DNA of 64,000 bases from the NCBI RefSeq assembly GCF_001270745.1, contig NZ_LFXL01000039.1, positions 21,468 through 85,467 on the forward strand, written 5' to 3'. Position numbers and translations under genes: made by a program. This document shows, piece after piece, positions 40,361-51,356 of the stretch. How positions within the stretch are numbered: position 1 is the stretch's first letter; each line of letters starts with the position of its first letter. This DNA comes from Jiangella muralis (lineage in GTDB: Bacteria > Actinomycetota > Actinomycetes > Jiangellales > Jiangellaceae). The notes below the pieces were generated by a model, which was given only the letters and a program-made list of their open reading frames with translations, was not told the origin of the DNA and ran no database searches.

Positions 40361-41385
40361 CGGCGCACCGCGAAGCGCAGGGCCTTGGCGGCCCGGGTCG
40401 TGAGGACGGCCAGCGCCAGGCCGGCCGCGCCGAGCACCGCGCCGGCCGCCACCTCCGTCACCCTGGCCTGCCCCGCCGAGAGGACGCCGGCCGGTCCGGC
40501 CGCGGCGGCGCCGCCGGTCGTGGCGGCCGCGCGCTCGTCCTCCGCCCGCTCGTCCTCCTCGAGCTCGTCGATCGCGCTCTCGGCCGTCAGCGCCGCCGCG
40601 ACCATGAGCAGCCGCGTCACCAGGTAGATCCAGGCCAGCAGGGCCAGCGGTGCGGCGAACGCCGCGTACGAGCTCTGCGTCGCCGTCCCGACGACGTACT
40701 GGACCAGGAACTGCTTGAGGACCTCGAAGACGACGGCGCTGAGCAGCGACACGAGGGCGAGATTGCGCACCGGGACCACGATCCGCGGCAGGCCGGACAG
40801 CATGTAGGCGAACAGCGCCATGCTGCCGCCCACCGAGATCAGGCCGCTGACCAGCCGGAGCATCCAGCTGCCGTTGTCGAACCCGAGCCAGTCGAGCACG
40901 TCGCCGGCGTAGGAGACGAGGATGACGCTGGCGCCGGACGACACCAGGATCAGCACACCGAGCCCGGCCAGCGACACGACGTCGAGGCCCTTGCGCACGA
41001 GGAAGTTGCCGGGCTGGTCGTCCAGCCCCCACATGGAGCGGACCGCCGCCCGGACCGAGTCGACCCAGCCGAGCCCGGTGAACAGCAGCACGCCGGCGCC
41101 GATCACCCCGAGCGTCCCGGCGTTGTTATGGAACGTCGCGACGTCGATGTTCAGACCGGGCAGGTTGTCGTCGACGATCTCCTGCACGGTCTCGACGCCG
41201 GCCGGGCCGGCGATGGCGCTGACGATGGCGGCGGCCAGCACCAGCAGCGGAAACAGTGAGACGAACCCGTAGAAACTGGACGCTCCGGCCAGCCGGTTCC
41301 CGCGCAGGTCACCGTAGCGCTTCCAGGCGCGTAGCGGCAGCGTTCGCTGCAGCCGCTCCCAGCTGGCGCGGAGCCGGGCGATCAC
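40345..41385 (-). CDS. YihY/BrkB-family inner membrane protein
   Basis: 346 residues from a GTG overlapping the upstream stop by 4 bases. Six membrane helices with GASSFYGFVSLFPLLVLAAAI and YAAFAAPLALLAWIYLVTRLLMVAAAL, typical of YihY. An acidic, then Ala-rich C-terminal tail ends in a seventh hydrophobic stretch. The molecular role of the family is unclear. Its 3' end overlaps the convergent carboxypeptidase by 16 bases. Confidence 0.88.
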   Translation of the reverse strand: MIARLRASWERLQRTLPLRAWKRYGDLRGNRLAGASSFYGFVSLFPLLVLAAAIVSAIAGPAGVETVQEIVDDNLPGLNIDVATFHNNAGTLGVIGAGVLLFTGLGWVDSVRAAVRSMWGLDDQPGNFLVRKGLDVVSLAGLGVLILVSSGASVILVSYAGDVLDWLGFDNGSWMLRLVSGLISVGGSMALFAYMLSGLPRIVVPVRNLALVSLLSAVVFEVLKQFLVQYVVGTATQSSYAAFAAPLALLAWIYLVTRLLMVAAALTAESAIDELEEDERAEDERAAATTGGAAAAGPAGVLSAGQARVTEVAAGAVLGAAGLALAVLTTRAAKALRFAVRRQRDE

Positions 41386-41933
41386 ACTCGCACTGCCTCC
41401 CCCGTCAGGACGAAGTCGCGTTCCCGCCGCCAGTAGCCGTCGTCGCCGTGCTCGTACAGGCTGAACGCGGCGACGTCGAAACCGGCGTCGTAGCCGGCGA
41501 GGGTGTCGAAGGCGTTGTCCATCGCCTCCTCGGACACGTGGTGGGCGACGGTGACGTGCGGGTGGTACGGGAAGGACAGCTCGATGTCGAGCGGCCCCGT
41601 GCGGATGGCCCCGGACAGCCGCTCGCACGCCGAGATGCCCTGCGCGAGCGCCACGAACACCACCGGCGACACCGGCAGGAACGTCGCCGTGCCGCGCAGG
41701 TGGACGCGGAACGGCGCGAACCGCGCGGCCACCTTGCCGAGGTGCTCGTACACGCCGGCGCGGTCGGCGTCGGCGATGGCCGTCGGCGGCAGCAGCGTGA
41801 TGTGCGCCGGGATGGCGTCGGCCAGCGGGTCGCCGAACGAGCGGCGCCAGTCCTGCAGCTCGCGGCCGTAGGGCTCGGGGATCGGGACGGCCAGGCCGAT
41901 CGTCTGGCCGGCGGGCCGGGGGGCGTCAGTCAC
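41382..41933 (-). CDS. 2'-5' RNA ligase-like 2H phosphoesterase
   Basis: 183 residues from a GTG at 41933, four bases after the trpS stop. The two HxT motifs of the 2H superfamily are AHITLL (near 48) and PHVTVAHH (near 131). These proteins open or join 2',3'-cyclic or 2'-5' phosphodiesters in RNA or nucleotides; the true substrate is not known. It is coupled to YihY and follows trpS, an arrangement common in actinobacteria. Confidence 0.85.
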   Translation of the reverse strand: MTDAPRPAGQTIGLAVPIPEPYGRELQDWRRSFGDPLADAIPAHITLLPPTAIADADRAGVYEHLGKVAARFAPFRVHLRGTATFLPVSPVVFVALAQGISACERLSGAIRTGPLDIELSFPYHPHVTVAHHVSEEAMDNAFDTLAGYDAGFDVAAFSLYEHGDDGYWRRERDFVLTGEAVRV

Positions 41934-41937
41934 CTGG

Positions 41938-42960
<1,023 letters not shown>

Positions 42961-43013
42961 TCAGTCACCGCGCCGCGGGACACGCCGGTGCCCTACAACC
43001 GCCGCACCGACGG

Positions 43014-44324
43014 TCACTCCGTCGCCGACGGGATCGGCTCGGGCTCCGGCCGCGGGTGGACGCGCAGCCGCGAGGCGCGCCGTCCGTCCAGCGAGAGCAC
43101 CTCGATGCGCAGGCCGTCGTACTCGACGACGTCGCCCGGCGCCGGCAGCCGGCCGAGGCGGGCGACCACGAAGCCGGCCACCGTCTCGTACGGACCGTCG
43201 GGCAACTCGACCCCGGTGCGATCGGCGAAGTCGCCGACGTTGAGCATGCCGTCGACCTCGACCACGCCGCCGGCAGCGGCCGCCACCGGCAGCTCGTCGG
43301 TGTCGTACTCGTCGCGGATCTCGCCGACCAGCTCCTCGACCAGGTCCTCCAGCGTGACGATGCCCGCGGTGCCGCCGTACTCGTCGATGACGACGGCGAG
43401 GTGCGAGCCGACGCGGCGCATCTCCGTCATCGCCGGCAGCACCCGCTTGGTGCCGGGCAGCACGAGCACGTCGCGGACCAGTTCGCCGACCCGGATGCTG
43501 CGCCCGGACACCTGCGGGTCGAACAGGTCGCGCACGTGCACGAACCCGACGACGTCGTCGGTGGACGTGCCGACCACCGGGTAGCGCGAGTGCGGCATCG
43601 TCGAAGCCAGCTTCACCGCCTTGAACACCGGCATGTCGGCGTCGAGGAAATCGACCTCGGTACGCGGGCGCATGACCTCGCGGACCTGGCGGTCACCGAC
43701 GTCGAGGACGTCGCCGACGATGCGCCGCTCCTCCTCGCTCAGGCCCTCGTGGCCGGAGACGAGGTCGCGCAGTTCCTCGTCGCTGATCTCCTCGCGCTGC
43801 GCCGAGGGGTCGGCGCCCAGCACCCGCACGACGAGGTCGGTCGACTTGGACAGGAACCAGATGACCGGGCGCATCACCGTCGCGAACCGGTCCAGCGGCG
43901 GCGCGACGGCGAGCGCGACGCCGGCGGATCGCTGCAGCGCGATGCGCTTGGGCACCAGCTCGCCGAGCACCAGCGACAGGTAGGCGATGAACAGCGTCAG
44001 GAGGATGAACGCGACGGTGTCGGCCGCGCCGCCGGGCAGCCCCCAGTCGGCCAGGACCGGGGCGAGGTCGGGCGCGAGCGTCGATGCGCCGTACGCCGCG
44101 GAGAAGAAGCCCGCGAGGGTGACGCCGATCTGCACGGCGGACAGGAACCGGTTGGGGTTGCGGGCCAGCGACGCGACCTTCTCGCCGCGGCGGCCCTGCT
44201 GGGCCAGCTGCGCGAGCTGGCTCTCCCGCAGCGACACGAGCGCCAGCTCCGTCGCCGCGAAGACCCCGCCGATGAGGATGAAGATGAGGACGAGGCCGAA
44301 GTTGAGCAGCGTGCCCTGGTTCAC
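43014..44324 (-). CDS. CNNM/DUF21-CBS-CorC membrane protein (hemolysin-like)
   Basis: 436 residues from a GTG at 44324. DUF21 membrane domain (about 1-190, with GVTLAGFFSAAYGAS and LGELVPKRIAL), a CBS pair (about 205-335, VMRPRTEVDFLDAD, HLAVVIDEYGGTAGIVTLEDLVEELVGEI) and a CorC/HlyC C-terminal domain. Proteins of this type are linked to magnesium or cobalt export; the hemolysin label is historical. It is divergent from pgm. Confidence 0.92.
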   Translation of the reverse strand: MNQGTLLNFGLVLIFILIGGVFAATELALVSLRESQLAQLAQQGRRGEKVASLARNPNRFLSAVQIGVTLAGFFSAAYGASTLAPDLAPVLADWGLPGGAADTVAFILLTLFIAYLSLVLGELVPKRIALQRSAGVALAVAPPLDRFATVMRPVIWFLSKSTDLVVRVLGADPSAQREEISDEELRDLVSGHEGLSEEERRIVGDVLDVGDRQVREVMRPRTEVDFLDADMPVFKAVKLASTMPHSRYPVVGTSTDDVVGFVHVRDLFDPQVSGRSIRVGELVRDVLVLPGTKRVLPAMTEMRRVGSHLAVVIDEYGGTAGIVTLEDLVEELVGEIRDEYDTDELPVAAAAGGVVEVDGMLNVGDFADRTGVELPDGPYETVAGFVVARLGRLPAPGDVVEYDGLRIEVLSLDGRRASRLRVHPRPEPEPIPSATE

Positions 44325-44421
44325 GAGACCGGCCTCGCCACGGTATGTCGTTCGCTCACGCGAGAATCCTAGAGCGGGTACAGCCCTGGAGACCGCATCG
44401 AACCCACGAGAGGATGGCACG

Positions 44422-46068
<1,647 letters not shown>

Positions 46069-46808
46069 GGGTGTCCCGGTCGGCTCGGTCGGGTCGGGCT
46101 TCTCGTTGGCTTGACGTCGCCGCGTGCGCCGGGTTCCGTGCCGTTCGCCGTGGTCCGCAGGTTGGCCGTCCCCCTGCTGCCCATTCTCTCAGCCGCGTGA
46201 CCGCACCTCAAGCGGACCCATGGGGCGCTTCGCGCGTTGGGGTGTCCGCTTGACCCGCGGCCCCGCGGCCAAGAACGGGCACCTATCAGGGGGACGGGGG
46301 CAGTCTGGGCACACCTCACGGTGCGCCGGCACGAACGGCGAACGCCAGCCAGCCAGGCGAACGGTGCACCGGGCGGGCTCTGCCCGCACCTCCCCCGTCC
46401 CCCTGATAACTGCCGCAAACCGTGGCCAACGCGTCCCTTGCACGATCCCCACCTCACCGTGTGGATTCGCTGCGTCGGGTGGGGTGGATCACTGTTGCTC
46501 TGACGACAGCTACGCCACCCAGCAAACACAGTGATCCCACCCAGTGACGCGCCGGGCGCGCACAGTCGTCGCGGCCGAGATCGAAGTGAGATCGCTGCGG
46601 AAACGACACAGCATCACTGTCGCCGACACGACAGCGTTCTCCCATCGATCACGCAGCCAACCCACACCGTTGCGCCGGGCCGGCGAGGCCGTGCCACCCA
46701 ACGTGGCTGGTCAGACACTCCGTCTGCAAGGTGGAGCGGGCACTAGGCACGCTACCCCTGCTCAAACTCGGCTCACGTGTCGGAGTTTCGGAGACCAAGC
46801 GGAGCTGG
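46069..46808. repeat. Palindrome-rich intergenic module, copy 2
   Basis: 740 bases between the convergent pgm and ArsR-like genes, with no credible gene. Blocks 46164-46216, about 46430-46540 and 46777-46803 match module 1 in the same order and direction. It has its own stems: TATCAGGGGGACGGGGG near 46283 pairs with a run near 46395, and ATCACTGT pairs with ACAGTGAT near 46488-46535. Length differences between the copies come from blocks inserted between the shared segments. Confidence 0.75.
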
Positions 46809-47756
46809 TCAGCGTCGTCCCACCACACGGCGGCCGGTGCCGGACTGCCAGTACAGCACCGACCGGCCGGACCGGCGGCGCTCCAGCAGCCCGGCGTCGG
46901 TCAGCACCCGCAGGTGGCCGGAGACCGTCGCCAGGGACAGCCCGGTCGCCGCGACCAGCGACGTGGTGCTGACCGGCTCGGCGGCGGCGGCCAGGACCCG
47001 CGCCCGGTTGCGGCCGAGGAGCCGCGCCAACGGCTCGTCCGCTGCCTCGGTGGTCGCGAAGATGCCCGTGACGGGGTACGCCAGGGCGTAACGATAGGGC
47101 GGCCGCCAGCCGACGTGCACGCGCTGTGTGTGCGTCGCAATGAACAGCAGGTCGCAGCCGCGGACGTCGGTCACCGGGAAGTCCCAGCGGTTGACCTGGA
47201 TCCGGCCGTCGCCGAGCCACCGCACGTCCGGCCCGAGCCCGCGCAGCACCCCGGACCACCCCTGCTCGCTGAGCCGCGACGTCCGCGACACGATGTCGGC
47301 CCGCAACAGCCGGGCCCGCCGTGGCCACTCCGGCTCGACGGTCGTGGTCCAGATCCAGCGCAGCAGGTCGGCCGCCACGGCCGCCAGCCCGCTCGTCTCG
47401 ACCAGCAGCGGCGGGAGCGGCGTGCGCACCACACTCAGCTCCGCGCGGATCTGGTCGTCGGACAGCGCGAGCAGGGGTTCGAGCTCCTCGCCCAGCTCCA
47501 GGTCCGGCGCGTCCGGCGGCAGCGCGAGGAAGTCGGCGACCCAGTTGTGCCCGAACGCGCTGTCGACCAGCGCCGCCCACACCGGGTGCGCCGCCAGCGC
47601 GGCCCGGTAGGCCGCACTGTGCTCGTCCTTCCACGGCCGGAACCACGGCTCGACCGGCGCGCGCAGCAGCTTCAGCGCCGCGACGGTCTCGATGAACGGC
47701 GACGTGCCGAACCGGGCGTTCGCGAGGGTGTCGGCATCGACCAGGAACTCGGACAA
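46809..47756 (-). CDS. ArsR-like winged-helix regulator with long N-terminal domain
   Basis: 315 residues from a TTG with GGTGGAGG seven bases upstream. About 230 residues of unknown fold precede a C-terminal winged helix (STTSLVAATGLSLATVSGHLRVLTDAGLLERRRSGRSVLYWQ). This inverted layout (sensor first, ArsR helix last) occurs beside MFS genes in actinobacteria. It is divergent from the MFS transporter, which it probably controls through the inverted repeat at 47758-47777. Confidence 0.85.
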   Translation of the reverse strand: MSEFLVDADTLANARFGTSPFIETVAALKLLRAPVEPWFRPWKDEHSAAYRAALAAHPVWAALVDSAFGHNWVADFLALPPDAPDLELGEELEPLLALSDDQIRAELSVVRTPLPPLLVETSGLAAVAADLLRWIWTTTVEPEWPRRARLLRADIVSRTSRLSEQGWSGVLRGLGPDVRWLGDGRIQVNRWDFPVTDVRGCDLLFIATHTQRVHVGWRPPYRYALAYPVTGIFATTEAADEPLARLLGRNRARVLAAAAEPVSTTSLVAATGLSLATVSGHLRVLTDAGLLERRRSGRSVLYWQSGTGRRVVGRR

Positions 47757-47757
47757 C

Positions 47758-47777
47758 GTTTCGCCTCCACCCGAAAC
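47758..47777. promoter_or_regulatory. Inverted repeat between the ArsR-like and MFS genes
   Basis: GTTTCG (47758-47763) and CGAAAC (47772-47777) flank 8 bases in the 47-bp divergent gap, one base from the TTG start. It overlaps the ribosome site of the regulator. Candidate operator only. Confidence 0.4.
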
Positions 47778-47803
47778 TGTAGGCGGCGCGCGAGCGGACG
47801 TCG

Positions 47804-49006
47804 ATGCTGCTCGGCATGGCCACGTACCGCGCGATCTTCGCCAACCGTGAGTTCCGCAACCTGTGGTTCGGCAGCGCGCTGGGCAACGCGTCGTCGACGA
47901 TGACCAGCCTGACGCTGGCGGTCGTGGTCGACGCGGCGACCGGGTCGGCGCTGCTCGCGGCGATGATCATGTTCGGGCCGTCGCTCGCCCAGGTGCTCGG
48001 CGTGTCGACGCTGATGTCCGCGGCGGACACCGCCCGGCCGCGGCGGCTGCTGACGCTGCTCGCCGCGTTCTCGGCGGTCACGGCCGGGTTGCAGGCCGCA
48101 CTCGACCTCTCGGCCGGTCAGCGGCTCGTGCTCGCCTTCGCGGTGGCGTACGGCCTCTCGATCGGCGCCGGCGTCCGCTGGGGGCTGCTCGGCGACGTGG
48201 TGCACGCGGACCAGTTCGTCCTCGGCCGGTCCGCGATGAACCTGTCGGTCGGCGCGATGCAGATCGCCGGCTTCGGCATCGCCGGTGTGTTGCTGCAGGC
48301 CGTCAGCCCGTCGGCCGTCCTGTGGATCGCGACCGGCTGCGCCGCCGTCGCCGTCCCGGTGGTCCGGTTCGGCCTGCGCGACCGTGCCCCGCGCCGGCTG
48401 GCCCGCACCGGCATCGCCGAGACCTGGCGCGGCAATCGCCGGCTGCTCGCGCAGGCCCGGACCCGTCCGCTGCTGCTGGCGCTGACGATCCCGAACGGCC
48501 TGATCGTCGGCTGCGAGGCGCTCTTCGTCCCGTACGCGGGGGCCCGGGCCGGCTGGCTGCTGGCGGCGGGCGCGGCCGGCATGATGGCCGGCGACATCGT
48601 CGTCGGCCGGCTGCTCACCCCTCGCGGCCGCCGGGTGGCGGCACGGCTGCTCCGGTTCGTCCTCGCCGTGCCGTTCCTGGGCTTCGCGTTCGACCTGCCG
48701 ATCGCCGTGCTCTGCGTACTGGTCGCGCTCGGCAGCAGCGGCTACGCGGCGTCGCTGGCCCAGCAGGAGGTGCTGGTGAGCCTGACGCCGGAGGAGCTGC
48801 GCGGCCAGGTGCTCGGGCTCGACTCCGCGCTGCGGATGACGACGTTCGGCGTGGTGGCGATCCTGGCCGGTGCGCTGGCCGACCTCACCGCGGCGGGCCC
48901 GGCGATGACGGCGTGCGCCGCCGCGTCGCTGCTGGTGTCGGTGCTGCTGTCCCGCCCGCTGGCCCGGGTGATGACGGCCGAGCCCCGACCGGCCTCCGTG
49001 GCGTGA
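47804..49006 (+). CDS. MFS transporter
   Basis: 400 residues, about 12 membrane helices. YRAIFANREFRNLWFGSALGNASSTMTSLTLAVVV opens the first half and LGLDSALRMTTFGVVAILAGALADLTAAGP the last helices, as in the MFS_3/EntS-like drug exporters. An ATG at 47816 is an alternative start. It is paired with a divergent ArsR-like regulator, suggesting an inducible exporter of unknown substrate. Confidence 0.88.
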   Translation: MLLGMATYRAIFANREFRNLWFGSALGNASSTMTSLTLAVVVDAATGSALLAAMIMFGPSLAQVLGVSTLMSAADTARPRRLLTLLAAFSAVTAGLQAALDLSAGQRLVLAFAVAYGLSIGAGVRWGLLGDVVHADQFVLGRSAMNLSVGAMQIAGFGIAGVLLQAVSPSAVLWIATGCAAVAVPVVRFGLRDRAPRRLARTGIAETWRGNRRLLAQARTRPLLLALTIPNGLIVGCEALFVPYAGARAGWLLAAGAAGMMAGDIVVGRLLTPRGRRVAARLLRFVLAVPFLGFAFDLPIAVLCVLVALGSSGYAASLAQQEVLVSLTPEELRGQVLGLDSALRMTTFGVVAILAGALADLTAAGPAMTACAAASLLVSVLLSRPLARVMTAEPRPASVA

Positions 49007-49027
49007 CCGGGAGCGCCGCCCGTCAGC

Positions 49028-49546
49028 TCAGGAGGCGGGCCGGTACCGCGACCCGTCTGCGGGCCGCTCGACCAGGCGCAGGTCGACCAGCAGCCGGCGC
49101 AGCGCGACCGGCTCGTCGCCCAGGGCGCTCAGCTCCGTGGTCAGCTCGCGCTCGGTGTACGCGTCGCGGCGCGGCAGCGCGGCCATGACCAGCCGGCCCA
49201 GCTCGGCCTTGAGCCCGTCGTCGGCCGGGATGGTGGCGATGCGGCCGTTCTTCAGGCAGCCGTCCAGCCGCGGGAAGTCCGCCGCCACCCGCCCCACCGG
49301 CGTGGACGCCGCCCCACTGGCGGACGCCGCCCGGATCGGCCCGAGGTCGGCGCTCAGCCCCGCATCGTCTCGGCGGACCAGCCCGGCGCCGCCGAGCACC
49401 GCCAGCGCCCGCTGGACGTCCCGCTCGGGCAGCCCGGCCCGCGCCCCGATGCCGGCGACGGTGAGCGCGCCCGGCGCGGCGCAGAGTGCGCCGAGGACGG
49501 CCAGTCGCTTCGGGTCGCCGAGCGCGCTGAGCAGTTCGGTGGTCAT
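49028..49546 (-). CDS. DUF2087-domain protein with N-terminal winged helix
   Basis: 172 residues from the ATG at 49546. An ArsR-like helix-turn-helix (LLSALGDPKRLAVLGALCAAPGALTVAGIGARAGL) is followed by a DUF2087 domain (FPRLDGCLKNGRIATIPAD, YTERELTTELSALGDEPVALRRLLVDLRLVERPADGSRY). No ribosome site; TACGGT ends six bases before the ATG, so it may be leaderless. It is the last host gene before the integrated element. Confidence 0.82.
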   Translation of the reverse strand: MTTELLSALGDPKRLAVLGALCAAPGALTVAGIGARAGLPERDVQRALAVLGGAGLVRRDDAGLSADLGPIRAASASGAASTPVGRVAADFPRLDGCLKNGRIATIPADDGLKAELGRLVMAALPRRDAYTERELTTELSALGDEPVALRRLLVDLRLVERPADGSRYRPAS

Positions 49547-49606
49547 GCGCGCACCGTAGGCGCGCGACGCCGCCCGCCGCACCTGGATTTCCCCGGCCGC
49601 TGCCGG

Positions 49607-49621
49607 CCATGATCATCAACC
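49607..49621. other. Left attachment half-site (attL flank)
   Basis: CCATGATCATCAACC is the exact inverse of 58383-58397 on the far side of the element. Joined with the few central bases, the two would make a 15-bp-arm palindrome, the presumed original attB. The exact crossover bases cannot be fixed from this copy alone. Confidence 0.6.
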
Positions 49622-49690
49622 TTGTGCGCTGTCATAGTGCGGCAGCGTTTCTAACACTTAGGCTCTGACCTGCACTAACGCAGGCTTCGT

Positions 49691-49718
49691 GGCCCGGCAC
49701 CCTTCGCGGTGCCGGGCC
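49691..49718 (-). terminator. Hairpin after the RHH gene
   Basis: GGCCCGGCAC and GTGCCGGGCC form a perfect 10-bp stem with an 8-base loop, ten bases past the RHH stop codon. Likely terminator at the left end of the element. Confidence 0.7.
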
Positions 49719-49727
49719 GCTCGTCGT

Positions 49728-49901
49728 TCACGAGGCCGACCCCGGCGCGTCGTCGCCCTCGTCGTCGCGAGCGCGTTCCAGCACCAACGCGATGAACTGA
49801 GACAGGGCGAGCCGACGTTGTGCGGCCTGTTGCTCGGCCCAATCCCACAACGCCTCGTCATCCGCGCGGATGTACAGGTTGATGTTTCTCCCGCGTGCCA
49901 C
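49728..49901 (-). CDS. Ribbon-helix-helix-like small regulator of the element
   Basis: 57 residues from a GTG. Residues 1-46 show the Arc/MetJ/CopG layout: a strand (RGRNINLYI), helix one (DDEALWDWAEQQAAQRR) and helix two (LSQFIALVLERAR), then an acidic tail. TATAAG sits one base from the GTG and there is no ribosome site, so the transcript may be leaderless. A 7-bp inverted repeat overlaps the start, which suggests autorepression and control of the divergent small-gene operon. Confidence 0.72.
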   Translation of the reverse strand: MARGRNINLYIRADDEALWDWAEQQAAQRRLALSQFIALVLERARDDEGDDAPGSAS

Positions 49902-49924
49902 GCTTATAAGACTGTTCTAAGCGT
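49900..49924. promoter_or_regulatory. Operator-like inverted repeat at the RHH start
   Basis: ACGCTTA (49900-49906) and TAAGCGT (49918-49924) are perfect inverse arms 11 bases apart, between the RHH gene and the divergent + strand operon. The left arm covers the RHH start codon. Confidence 0.6.
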
Positions 49925-50036
49925 GGACTATGACGGCATAAGCGCGTACGTTCAAGGAGATCAAACAAGGCGACCCCGCCCGGTGCGGTGAACACCAGAC
50001 GGGGTCTAGGCACCCACTCGCAAGGGAGTGAGCACC

Positions 50037-50276
50037 GTGAGAGAAACCCTATCCACCGCGCGGACGGCGCGGATCAAGCGCGACACGGACTTAGGGCCGT
50101 TTCTCGTCGTGGTCGACGACACCGACCCGGCCGACGTCAGGCGCGAAGGCGCGTACCTGCTCGACGTCGCATCGAACGTGACGCTCGCCGCCGATCTCCG
50201 GCTGATCGCGCACGGGTGGCGGCGTACGTCGGACTGGCGGACCGAGCTGACCGCGACCGTGGAGCGTGACCGGTGA
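50037..50276 (+). CDS. Small element protein 1 (unknown)
   Basis: 79 residues from the GTG at 50037, eight bases after AAGGGAG; a GTG at 50028 overlaps that site. A central strand FLVVVDDTDPADVR and a helix with LAADLRLIAHGWRR suggest a small alpha/beta fold. First gene of a run of five joined by 4-base overlaps. No family recognised. Confidence 0.65.
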   Translation: MRETLSTARTARIKRDTDLGPFLVVVDDTDPADVRREGAYLLDVASNVTLAADLRLIAHGWRRTSDWRTELTATVERDR

Positions 50277-50461
50277 GCGCCCGCGCACGGCTCGTCGCCG
50301 GGGTCGTCGTCCTGCTGGCGGCGCTCGCCGTCGCGATCGTCGTGCTGGCCGTCGGCGAGGCCGCCGGGAAGTGGCCCGGCGGCCTCGGCGAGCCTGCGGA
50401 GGATGACCCGGGCTGGTCGTGCGTGTTGCACGGCAACCGGCGATGCGGCGGCGCGTCGTGA
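50273..50461 (+). CDS. Small element membrane protein
   Basis: 62 residues. One membrane helix (LVAGVVVLLAALAVAIVVLAVG, about 7-28) followed by a Gly/Pro-rich stretch and two Cys (SCVLHGNRRCGG). GTGA overlap with the previous gene. It could be a holin-like or conjugation-linked membrane peptide; nothing specific supports either. Confidence 0.6.
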   Translation: MSARARLVAGVVVLLAALAVAIVVLAVGEAAGKWPGGLGEPAEDDPGWSCVLHGNRRCGGAS

Positions 50462-50676
50462 CGGCCGCGTGGCTCGTCCCGGCGCGCGAGCCGGTCGAGA
50501 TCCTCGACCGGGTGACCGTTGTCGACGGTGAACACGTCGTCGCGTCACGTCCGCTGCCGTACGGCTCCGGCTTGACGGCCCGTGACGTCGCGCTGCGGGC
50601 GCTCGGCTTCGAGCGGGTCGACGAGTGGCGCGACGCCGGGAACGGCGCCCTGCGGGCCACTGTGAGGCCGCTATGA
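50458..50676 (+). CDS. Small element protein 3 (unknown)
   Basis: 72 residues from a GTG overlapping the previous stop by 4 bases. Reads TAAWLVPAREPVEILDRVTVV then LTARDVALRALGFERVDEW. The size and strand-helix-strand pattern resemble small regulatory folds, but no family is recognised. Confidence 0.6.
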   Translation: MTAAWLVPAREPVEILDRVTVVDGEHVVASRPLPYGSGLTARDVALRALGFERVDEWRDAGNGALRATVRPL

Positions 50677-50927
50677 CCGGCGCTTGCCGGGTCAAGTGGT
50701 GCGACCTCGACGACCACTACGGCGAGCATGTCGCCTTCGTCGACTCGACCGCGATCCGTGGCGCGCGCGGCCAGTCGGTCACAGTGAACGTGATCCTCGT
50801 CGGCGGCCCGCAGAAAAGCGCCCGTCGCGTCGAGGTCGTCTTGCACGACGGGCAGACCATGACCCTTCGCCCGGCGCCGGGTCAGCTCGGCTCGCTGGCG
50901 AAGATCCTCGAACGGGTCGAGCAGTGA
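50673..50927 (+). CDS. Small element protein 4 (unknown)
   Basis: 84 residues from an ATG overlapping the previous stop (ATGA). It contains WCDLDDHYGEHVAFVDS and strands VTVNVILVGG and RRVEVVLHDG, a probable small beta protein. Fourth of the coupled run. Confidence 0.6.
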   Translation: MTGACRVKWCDLDDHYGEHVAFVDSTAIRGARGQSVTVNVILVGGPQKSARRVEVVLHDGQTMTLRPAPGQLGSLAKILERVEQ

Positions 50928-51262
50928 GCGACCACGAGGCCGAAGCGACGGCGGGCACGCTGCGGATGCGGGTGCGGGCCGTCGGCATGGTCGAGGACGG
51001 GCGCGGCGGCATGCGGCCCCGCTACCGGACCACGGTTGTCGTCGGCGGGCGCGACCCGTTCGTCGACGAGGACGGCGTCAGGTCCGGCGTCGGCGACGAG
51101 GCCGACGCGCCCCGCGCGTTGCGTCAGCTCGTCGCGTTCCTGCTCGCCGTCGCCGAAGCGCCGCGCGGCACGTTCACCCTGTTTGCGCTGCCGGTCGAGG
51201 ACTCGGCGCGGCGTAACCGGCACGAGCTGACGGCGCTGCTCGATCAGCTCGACGAGGGCTGA
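50924..51262 (+). CDS. Small element protein 5 (unknown)
   Basis: 112 residues from a GTG overlapping the previous stop. Strands MRVRAVGMVEDG and YRTTVVVGGRDPFVDEDGV, then a helix RALRQLVAFLLAVAEAP and an amphipathic end. No family recognised. A GC stem at 51263-51280 follows at once, closing the run. Confidence 0.62.
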   Translation: MSDHEAEATAGTLRMRVRAVGMVEDGRGGMRPRYRTTVVVGGRDPFVDEDGVRSGVGDEADAPRALRQLVAFLLAVAEAPRGTFTLFALPVEDSARRNRHELTALLDQLDEG

Positions 51263-51280
51263 GGCCGCGCGTGGGCGGCC
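51263..51280 (+). terminator. Short hairpin after the five-gene run
   Basis: GGCCGC and GCGGCC form a 6-bp stem with a 6-base loop directly after the stop codon. Weak on its own, but it coincides with the end of the overlap chain and a new ribosome site follows 70 bases on. Confidence 0.4.
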
Positions 51281-51356
51281 CTCCTACGCTCTGACCAGGT
51301 ATTACGGCCTAGATTTCCGAGAACATACCTTTTCGGGCACTTTTGTTGGAGGAAAC

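Noticed and set aside
43987..44421. N-terminal extension of phosphoglucomutase
   Set aside because: It runs through the opposite-strand CBS-domain gene and its promoter; the GTG at 44422 has a ribosome site and matches the family start.
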